Made by a program: the position numbers and the translations under genes. From a virus, in IMG/VR virus record IMGVR_UViG_3300015371_000087, positions 1-40,755 of that record: a stretch of 40,755 nt of DNA; one strand, given 5' to 3'. This document shows positions 34,951 to 40,755 of this stretch, piece by piece. The notes below the pieces were generated by a model. It was given only the letters and a program-made list of their open reading frames with translations. It did no database searches and had not been told where the DNA came from. Every line of letters starts with the position of its first letter. Positions within the stretch are counted from its first letter, which is position 1.

Positions 34951-37049
34951 CAGTGATCAAGCCTCCTTCCGCCGCGCCGCGACTTTGTATCATTCTCCCA
35001 GTCAACGTACGCCTTGCCGATCTCACGACGCTCGACGTTGAGATGCACATGCACCGGTGGCAGCATATCCGACACCTTGAGCATCGACTCGATGGAACGC
35101 AGACCCGCCGTGCCTTCTGGCTGGAACCCGCGCGGCGTGATCTGCATGCCGGACGGTGTTGCTGACGCAATTTCCGGGCCAAGCTCGCCAACGATTGACG
35201 ACGTGCCCCACGGAATTGTGCCACCGCCTGCCTTGCCGCCGGGTAGCAAGCGTCGTCCAAAGACCTTTTTGAATACTGTGTTGGGTCCCTTTGCCGCTAG
35301 GTTGTATGCATCCTTTGCGATGTTCCTCGCGGTGTGTGGTGCGTCTTTTGGCTTTTGTGGCAGGTACTTCTTCAATACGGGGAACTGGTTGATGAGTTCC
35401 TTCTCAAGCTGGCTGCCGATGTAGAGCAGCGCCGCTGCGGTGAATGCCTTGCCGAAGATGTTGCCGATCACAGCACCGCGACCGGCAACCGCTGCACCAA
35501 CTGTGCCTTCGGCAGCGAACGCTGCTGACGCGCCAACGGCGAAGTTGCGCACAAATACAGACACCGCGAGCTTGCCCATTGTCGCGAAGATTTGGCGCTT
35601 GAAGAAGTAGGCAAGCACGAACAACTTTGTGCTCGGGTCCATCGCGAGCCACGTCTTGACGAACTGCACAAACCCGGCCTTGGCAACCTGAGCAAAGAAG
35701 ATCGCCGCCTTGCGGCCAAATGCCTGCGGGTCGCTGAAGAGAAGATCCAGGGAGTTGTTGAAGTCCGTGAAGAACTTGCTAACACGAGTCTGCCCGTTCG
35801 GTCCGACGATGACGCCGAGCCAGGCGTTGAAGCGGTTGACGATATTCGTCAGCTTGACGACTAGATCGCCGCCCTGCTTGTTTGAGCCGCTGAACACCGT
35901 TACGGTGAGCCGCCCGACTGCCTTGAGCAGACCCCACCAATCCTTGAAGTTCTGCACCGCGTTGGCGACGAAGTCCGCGAGCTTGGCGCGGTCACGCGAA
36001 CCCTTGCGGACGGACATCGACCATTTCTCGAACGAGTCGGCCCATTCGACAGCATATGGCGTAGCCACGCGCAGTAGCCGGAAGAGGGCGAACAACAGGT
36101 TAGTGCCGCCGCGCGTGACGGGACCGAACATCGACCGGAACGCCTTGCTGAAGTATGCGATGTTGCTGCGCACCTCAGGGCCACCGAGTTGCGAGAACAC
36201 ACCGGCCATGCCGTGCCGGACCGTCGCGGCGTTGAGATTCGTCTGGTGCGCGAACGTCGGCAACAACCGCTGGCCGACGCCAACACCGCCTTGCAGGATC
36301 TCAAAGAGGCTCGCTCGCGCCGGACCGGTCTTTTGTGTCCACGCCTTCTTCAAAGCGTTGATCGACCGGACTGCGTTCCAAGCCTGGATACCTCCCTGTG
36401 TCTGGATTACGCCGAGCAGTTTGGCGTTGGCTGCGGCTGCCTGCTTGGAGCCTGCGCCGTACTGCGCGATACTCAGGTTGAGCGCGTCCTGCGCCGTCTT
36501 GATCTTACCAAGCTGCCCGACAGCGGTGATACCGGCGATGCCGATGCCGGACAGCCCGACGATGAACGCCGTGAGACCGGCACCGCCGACGACACCGGCA
36601 CCGGTGATTGCCGAGCCAAGCGACGACGCCAATTCGATCAGCGCAGGCGAGAGATAGCCGCCAATCGTCAGCGCCGTAGACTTGACCTCGCCTGCGGTCA
36701 ACGACAAGCGATCCTTCCAGAAGCCCCAACGCTTGCCGAGCAGCCCGGCGCTCTTGGCGTTGCGACCGGACATGAAGCTCAACACACCGAGGTCGCGACT
36801 CGTCTGCCGAGCCTCATCGCCAACGTCGTTGATCTGACGGGCGAGTCGTCCCTCGATGAGAGCTAGCGCCGCATGTTGCTTCTCAAGGCGCGAACTGATG
36901 AGCTTGAGGACTTCCAGTTCCTCGCTCGCCTTCGACCCCTCGTATCCAACATCACGCACAGCCCGAGCAGCACCATGTGCTTCCTCCTTGAACTTGGCGG
37001 TGCCCTTAGCAATGAACTGGGCAATGATGTTTTCTTTACGAGAGGCCAT
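34950..37049 (-). CDS. Tail tape measure protein
   Basis: The 699-residue protein is helical and Ala/Gly-rich with hydrophobic stretches (about 145-180, AGVVGGAGLTAFIVGLSGIG; later VFVRNFAVGASAAFAAEG). Its N-terminus is charged and coiled-coil-like. It follows the tail chaperone gene (TAATG overlap), the standard place for the tape measure. The length implies a tail of about 100 nm using the usual 0.15 nm per residue. No peptidase or lysozyme motif is evident. Confidence 0.85.
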   Translation of the reverse strand: MASRKENIIAQFIAKGTAKFKEEAHGAARAVRDVGYEGSKASEELEVLKLISSRLEKQHAALALIEGRLARQINDVGDEARQTSRDLGVLSFMSGRNAKSAGLLGKRWGFWKDRLSLTAGEVKSTALTIGGYLSPALIELASSLGSAITGAGVVGGAGLTAFIVGLSGIGIAGITAVGQLGKIKTAQDALNLSIAQYGAGSKQAAAANAKLLGVIQTQGGIQAWNAVRSINALKKAWTQKTGPARASLFEILQGGVGVGQRLLPTFAHQTNLNAATVRHGMAGVFSQLGGPEVRSNIAYFSKAFRSMFGPVTRGGTNLLFALFRLLRVATPYAVEWADSFEKWSMSVRKGSRDRAKLADFVANAVQNFKDWWGLLKAVGRLTVTVFSGSNKQGGDLVVKLTNIVNRFNAWLGVIVGPNGQTRVSKFFTDFNNSLDLLFSDPQAFGRKAAIFFAQVAKAGFVQFVKTWLAMDPSTKLFVLAYFFKRQIFATMGKLAVSVFVRNFAVGASAAFAAEGTVGAAVAGRGAVIGNIFGKAFTAAALLYIGSQLEKELINQFPVLKKYLPQKPKDAPHTARNIAKDAYNLAAKGPNTVFKKVFGRRLLPGGKAGGGTIPWGTSSIVGELGPEIASATPSGMQITPRGFQPEGTAGLRSIESMLKVSDMLPPVHVHLNVERREIGKAYVDWENDTKSRRGGRRLDH

Positions 37050-37297
37050 TATTTGGTGCTATTCGTACTCGATCCTTGCTGACGCCTGTTGCCCTTTTCC
37101 AAAGCCTGGGAGAGTTCGCGGATGATGAATTTTGCCTGTAGCTCGCTCCTTTCTCTGTCAATCTCGATCATCCGCGCTCCGATGGTACGAAGGAAGTGCA
37201 TCTCAACCTCATCGTTGCAGTTGACGAATAGCAGCGGGTCCATTCCCGCGCAGGCCGCCATTGCGATGAAGGTTGTATCATCGGAGCTTAGGATTCC
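37049..37297 (-). CDS. Frameshift extension of the tail assembly chaperone
   Basis: This frame continues the chaperone after a -1 slip at the run of five G (37296-37300, minus strand reading CTGGGGGAATCC) just before the TAA at 37288-37290. The sequence continues smoothly (ILSSDDTTFIAMAACAGMDP) into a helical charged end and stops at 37049. The fused protein would be about 283 residues. An internal ATG at 37261 could give a 70-residue independent product, but the G/GT arrangement of tail phages favours frameshifting. Confidence 0.7.
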   Translation of the reverse strand, partial: GILSSDDTTFIAMAACAGMDPLLFVNCNDEVEMHFLRTIGARMIEIDRERSELQAKFIIRELSQALEKGNRRQQGSSTNSTK

Positions 37298-37899
37298 CCC
37301 AGGATTTCCTCCAGTACGTTGAGGCCGCTCTTGCTGGGGTCGCGCATCCAGCGTGCGATCCGCTGCGCGTGCATCGTCACGGCGGTCGGGTTCTCAACCC
37401 ATTCGCCTTCCTGGCCGCCCTCCTTCTTCTCACCGAAGAGGAAGTTGATCGTCTTGTAGACGCTATCGACCTTCGGGCTGACGGTCGGGTCATCGAACAC
37501 GCCGAGGACGTGAGCGGCGCGGTCGTAGCCAACCTTGCCGTTGTCATCTTCGAGCGGCACTCGGTCGCCGGACTCCGGGTCGATCATGTGCAGGCCAACG
37601 GCTGCCTTTGCGATCAGGTCGAGGTCCGCATGGATCTGATCGGACTCGCCAGCGCGGATCTTGCGAGCCGCGTTCTCCGACATGACGTCGAGTTCCTTTG
37701 CGCCAAGGACGCGGTACTCAGCGATCAGGTCGCCATCCCACGAGGGGACATCGATGAACAGGTGAGACTCCCGCTCCGCACGCTTTGCCTTGGCCCTATC
37801 CAACAGGCTCTTGGAGCGTGCGATAGCGGGTGACTCACCGGGAACTGCCGGAACCGTGCTCACCGGTTCCATTTCGTCGTTGTGAACATCTGTGGCCAT
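37288..37899 (-). CDS. Tail assembly chaperone, short form (gpG-like)
   Basis: The 203-residue protein lies between tail tube and tape measure. It has an acidic N-terminus, a helical body (ARKIRAGESDQIHADLDLIA) and a C-terminus ending near the slippery run. It coats the tape measure during tail assembly. The length compares well with chaperones of actinobacterial phages. ATG 37899 has a GGAGC-type site upstream on the minus strand. Confidence 0.75.
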   Translation of the reverse strand: MATDVHNDEMEPVSTVPAVPGESPAIARSKSLLDRAKAKRAERESHLFIDVPSWDGDLIAEYRVLGAKELDVMSENAARKIRAGESDQIHADLDLIAKAAVGLHMIDPESGDRVPLEDDNGKVGYDRAAHVLGVFDDPTVSPKVDSVYKTINFLFGEKKEGGQEGEWVENPTAVTMHAQRIARWMRDPSKSGLNVLEEILGES

Positions 37900-37915
37900 T
37901 CTGTGCTCCTATCTG

Positions 37916-38347
37916 CTAGCCGACTTCGCCGTCGGGGTTGATGACAATCTCGAACATCGCCACGTCGGACGAGTCCGAGTCGGCATTCGGCTGGTTGTAG
38001 CCGATCAGGATGCCGGTGATGACGATAGGCACGCCAAAGACGTTCGCATCGTCGTCGAGGTACAACTTGGTTGCCGTCACACGGCCGCGACCGACAGCGG
38101 TCGAGAGCCAGTGGGCGTGCTGGTGGTCCCGGTCGAGGTCATAGTCACGGCTGACCGTGACATCCTCGATGGTGACGGGACCGCCGACAGCCACTTGCTT
38201 GCCCATGCCGCCGCGCCGGTGCTTGGTGTTGTCTGCGGTGACATTGCCGCCCTCCCAGGTATCGAAGATACCAAGGTCGCGGGTTTCGCCACGATACGTG
38301 ACAGAAACCGTGATCTGGTTGTTGCGTGCTGAAACAGTACCAGGCAT
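37916..38347 (-). CDS. Tail tube protein
   Basis: The 143-residue beta-rich protein (NNQITVSVTYRGETRDLGIF, HRRGGMGKQVAVGG, ending VAMFEIVINPDGEVG) follows the sheath gene, as expected for a contractile tail. The size fits the tube family of small single-domain proteins. No sequence motif is diagnostic by eye; the call rests on size, beta content and position. Confidence 0.75.
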   Translation of the reverse strand: MPGTVSARNNQITVSVTYRGETRDLGIFDTWEGGNVTADNTKHRRGGMGKQVAVGGPVTIEDVTVSRDYDLDRDHQHAHWLSTAVGRGRVTATKLYLDDDANVFGVPIVITGILIGYNQPNADSDSSDVAMFEIVINPDGEVG

Positions 38348-38361
38348 AGTTCACTCCTTTC

Positions 38362-39855
38362 CTAACCGGGGATCTGTTCCGTGACGAGGTACTTGACAAT
38401 CTCGATGTCCACTTCCTCGCCAAAGGGCGACATGCGGAGCGAGATCACCGCGTGCAACTCGTTGTTGGCAATCGTCGTCGGCGTGTTGACCGACGGACCG
38501 ACGTCAACCTTGAAGGCGTCGTCGGGAGTCGCGCCAAAGAGCGACCCTGCCAGGTAGAACGGCATGCACGCCTCACCGATGAGGGCTGCGCCGAACTCGT
38601 TGATCATGCGGTTGCCGCCGTCGATCTGACGGAAGATGAATCGCTCACCGACTGCGAGCGCCTCGGACAGAACGGCCCTTTGCAGGAAGCTGTTGCTGAG
38701 AGCGATCCACTTCGGATCGGCGGACGGGTCAGCGGTCGTGCGCCAACCGTAGACCTTGCGCGATCCGTACTTGTCGACAATCACGTTTGCGCCAGCCGTG
38801 TTGATCGACTGCCGCGAGGCGTCGTCGTACGTCTGGCTCAGCGACAGCACGGTGTTGAACACACCGCGCCCGCCTGCGGCTGGCTCGTTGGGCGAGTAGC
38901 CGAGTCCCATGTTGCGCGCAAACAGACCGGCGACGGCACAGCTGGGCGGAACCAGCCGTGTGCTGCCGGACGTCACGCCAGGAATCCGCAACCATGGGAC
39001 AAAGATCCCCGAGAAGCGGCTCCGCTTGGTTGATGTGTCGATGACGAGCGGCGGCTGCGCCGTGATCGTCGCCACCGTTGCGGTATCCGGACCGTCGATG
39101 AGGGCGATCCTGTTGCGCGCGAGCGCATGGTTTGCGACCTGAACCTGACCAGCGGTCGTAGTGCGACCCGGTGCGAACACTGTGCCCGGACCGAGGTCAA
39201 CGCCGAGCCTGTCGAGTCCGGCCTGCCAGCTGGCATCGACAATTGACGCGAAGTCAAGGTTGCCGCCAGCCAGGGCGAACGTCGCAGCGTTCGGGTCGTT
39301 GGCGCTGGCACCGGCATCGACGAACGTGATGTACTTCGACGTGGTGGTGGACCAGAGGATCGCCGCCTGATCATCGAGCAGGTAGGGCGACTCTTCCAGG
39401 ATCACCGCCGCGTCGGTCTGGACACGGACCAGGAAGTACCCGGCAGGAATGTTGGAGTCCTGCGCGTTGGTCCGGATCACGACGTTGAGGTCGTTGCCGT
39501 AGTCGCCCGGACCCTTGGCGAACGCCGTCAGTGTTGCGAGCGCACCGGCGTCGGTGACGCTGATCGTCGCGGTTGCCGCCGCCGGTCCGACAACGCGCCC
39601 AACGTACAGAGCGTAGCCGCCTTCCTTGAAGAAGGTTTCGGCACAGTCGTACGCTGTGATCGCGTTGGCGTAGTTGCGCTTGCTGTAGGCGAACTTTGCC
39701 TCATACTCCGCCATGCTGTGGACGGCATCCTGCGCCGTCACAACGAGCGGACCAGACTCCGTGATACCGACCATGAAGCCGGTACCTACATCGGTCGGGA
39801 TTGCCGTGACCGGCGCAGCTTCGCGGGTCGTGATGTTGACGCCAGGCCTGGTCAT
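38362..39855 (-). CDS. Tail sheath protein
   Basis: The 497-residue protein begins PGVNITTRE and has GFMVGITESGPLVVTAQDA, YANAITAYDCAETFFKEGG and YVGRVVGPAA, sequence traits of contractile tail sheaths. The C-terminal half (SLSQTYDDASRQSINTAGAN, WIALSNSFLQRAVLSEALA) is the conserved polymerising core. It shows that the phage is a myovirus. It overlaps its upstream neighbour by 4 bases (ATGA). Confidence 0.9.
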   Translation of the reverse strand: MTRPGVNITTREAAPVTAIPTDVGTGFMVGITESGPLVVTAQDAVHSMAEYEAKFAYSKRNYANAITAYDCAETFFKEGGYALYVGRVVGPAAATATISVTDAGALATLTAFAKGPGDYGNDLNVVIRTNAQDSNIPAGYFLVRVQTDAAVILEESPYLLDDQAAILWSTTTSKYITFVDAGASANDPNAATFALAGGNLDFASIVDASWQAGLDRLGVDLGPGTVFAPGRTTTAGQVQVANHALARNRIALIDGPDTATVATITAQPPLVIDTSTKRSRFSGIFVPWLRIPGVTSGSTRLVPPSCAVAGLFARNMGLGYSPNEPAAGGRGVFNTVLSLSQTYDDASRQSINTAGANVIVDKYGSRKVYGWRTTADPSADPKWIALSNSFLQRAVLSEALAVGERFIFRQIDGGNRMINEFGAALIGEACMPFYLAGSLFGATPDDAFKVDVGPSVNTPTTIANNELHAVISLRMSPFGEEVDIEIVKYLVTEQIPG

Positions 39856-40169
39856 GCCTCACCACCTTCCTGGTTTTCGTCGGCGGTTTCGCCGACATTG
39901 TCTTCAACCGGAGCGATCATCGGCTCCGATGGGATCGCCCGCAGCTTCGCAGCGTCGATCAGTTCATCTTCGCGCTCGACCACATCTTCTGCGGCCTTCT
40001 CAGCGGCCTTGGTGCTAGGGAGGATCTTGCCCTCCTTGACCAGCCGGATGTTGTGAGGCTCTTCAAGGTCGCTCTTGTCGATCTGGAAGAAGTCCCCTTC
40101 TGGAACCGGGGCACCGGATGCCAAAGTCTCCTTAGCCACCCCATGCGGCCCGTAGAACTTCAAGCTCAT
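39852..40169 (-). CDS. Small acidic protein upstream of the sheath, 105 aa
   Basis: The product begins MSLKFYGPHGVAKETLASG and has a charged helical centre (AAEKAAEDVVEREDELIDAA) and an acidic, disordered tail. It lies between a tail-completion-like protein and the sheath, overlapping both by 4 bases. Phages often encode a small neck or tail protein here. No family is named. Confidence 0.65.
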   Translation of the reverse strand: MSLKFYGPHGVAKETLASGAPVPEGDFFQIDKSDLEEPHNIRLVKEGKILPSTKAAEKAAEDVVEREDELIDAAKLRAIPSEPMIAPVEDNVGETADENQEGGEA

Positions 40170-40750
40170 GGAAGAACTCCTGGTTGGATTACAACTGTGT
40201 GGACTTCTGGGTCACCTGACGGCGGCGTACTCGGATCGACCGGCGGTGTAACCGGTCCATCGGTGTCCGTCGAGAACCCTTGGACGAAATACACGAACTC
40301 AAGACGAGCCGCGCACAGTGTCCGTGACTGGTCCTCGTCTACGTCATCGACTGCAAGGTCTTGCCAATCCTCCATTCTGATGTTGGTGCTTACTTTGCGT
40401 TGCTGGAGACAAAGCGAGAGCAGCGCCGCTTGGTAGTGGCCCGCTAGCTCGCGAGCGTACTTCGCCTCAGGCCCGTGGCACAATCCAACGACGCCGACGT
40501 GGATATAGGCATCCCAGTTGCCGTCGCCGCGCTTCTTTGGCGGATCTGAGAACCCGTCGGCAACGATGATGACTGCCGGTGTATTCTCTTCGCCGGGAAG
40601 CGCCGTGAAAGTCTGCTTGGTGATCCAGCTAGCGGGCCGGGCAATTGTGCCATAGGCGAGACTGACCTTCGCCTCGCGTGCGGCGAGGTAGGCATCCACC
40701 CAGGGCTGCATGTGGTCGATCAGCGCCTGCTCGACATCGTGGAAGCTCAT
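40166..40750 (-). CDS. Tail-completion/terminator-like protein, 194 aa
   Basis: ATG 40750 was chosen; a TTG lies one codon upstream at the window edge. The protein has an alpha/beta body (DVEQALIDHMQPWVDAYLA, NTPAVIIVADGFSDPP, AYIHVGVVGLC) and a Pro-rich tail. Position before the sheath and the alpha/beta layout fit tail terminator/neck proteins of myoviruses, which cap the tail tube. The family is not certain. Confidence 0.55.
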   Translation of the reverse strand: MSFHDVEQALIDHMQPWVDAYLAAREAKVSLAYGTIARPASWITKQTFTALPGEENTPAVIIVADGFSDPPKKRGDGNWDAYIHVGVVGLCHGPEAKYARELAGHYQAALLSLCLQQRKVSTNIRMEDWQDLAVDDVDEDQSRTLCAARLEFVYFVQGFSTDTDGPVTPPVDPSTPPSGDPEVHTVVIQPGVLP

Positions 40751-40755
40751 CAACG

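Noticed and set aside
1-40755. Integrase, attachment site, insertion sequence or rRNA
   Set aside because: No recombinase catalytic pattern, terminal inverted repeats or rRNA-like sequence was seen in the window; lysogeny cannot be judged from it.

Overview
This window is a piece of a high-GC tailed-phage genome with a contractile tail (myovirus morphology). The + strand (1 to about 24350) carries a densely packed early/middle block of small accessory genes plus DNA-metabolism genes. The - strand (40755 down to about 24411) carries a late block of tail, baseplate and membrane genes. The two blocks converge on a hairpin at about 24362-24399. A Gram-positive, probably actinobacterial host is inferred from the high GC, a secreted Rpf-like (transglycosylase-like) protein, peptidoglycan-active domains in the tail hub and Shine-Dalgarno sites of the GGAGG type. 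No host gene, integrase, attachment site, capsid gene or terminase is present.

Layout. 1-8620: about 28 small genes, mostly coupled by ATGA/TGATG/TAATG overlaps. Recognisable ones are a SLOG-fold nucleotide-binding protein, a two-TM membrane protein, a MazG-type NTP pyrophosphohydrolase, an HU-like protein and a Lys-rich nucleoid-like protein. Several carry CxxC zinc-ribbon motifs. 8621-9204: a tRNA-Cys, a second tRNA-like gene with an abnormal anticodon arm, then about 400 bases without a convincing gene but rich in strong hairpins. 9205-12709: small genes, a SNF2-type translocase with a HARP-like N-terminus, and the secreted Rpf-like protein. 12710-13002: a second highly structured non-coding segment with a candidate promoter. 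13003-16162: recombination module (Cas4/RecB-like PD-(D/E)XK nuclease with Fe-S cysteines, Sak4-like RecA ATPase, acidic SSB-like protein with SAP-like repeats). 16227-24349: small genes, an FAD-dependent oxidoreductase, DnaE-type DNA polymerase III alpha, a ThyX-type thymidylate synthase with a divergent signature, and a zinc-finger/HTH regulator.

Late block, in transcription order from the right edge: tail-completion-like protein, small acidic protein, tail sheath, tail tube, tail assembly chaperone with a -1 frameshift extension, tape measure, LysM protein, gpD-like hub carrying lysozyme-like and M15-like domains, a gpV-like protein fused to two LamG-like domains, a small beta-rich protein, gp25-like, baseplate J, gpI-like, collar-domain fibre. 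These are followed by five small membrane proteins, the last with a collagen-like Gly-X-Y tail.

Most unusual signals: a candidate -1 frameshift joining the nucleoid-like gene to a startless frame; a palindrome inside a promoter spacer; the aberrant tRNA; two structured non-coding blocks; the three-domain tail hub; the membrane/collagen cassette; and a 21-bp-spaced direct repeat at the convergent junction.
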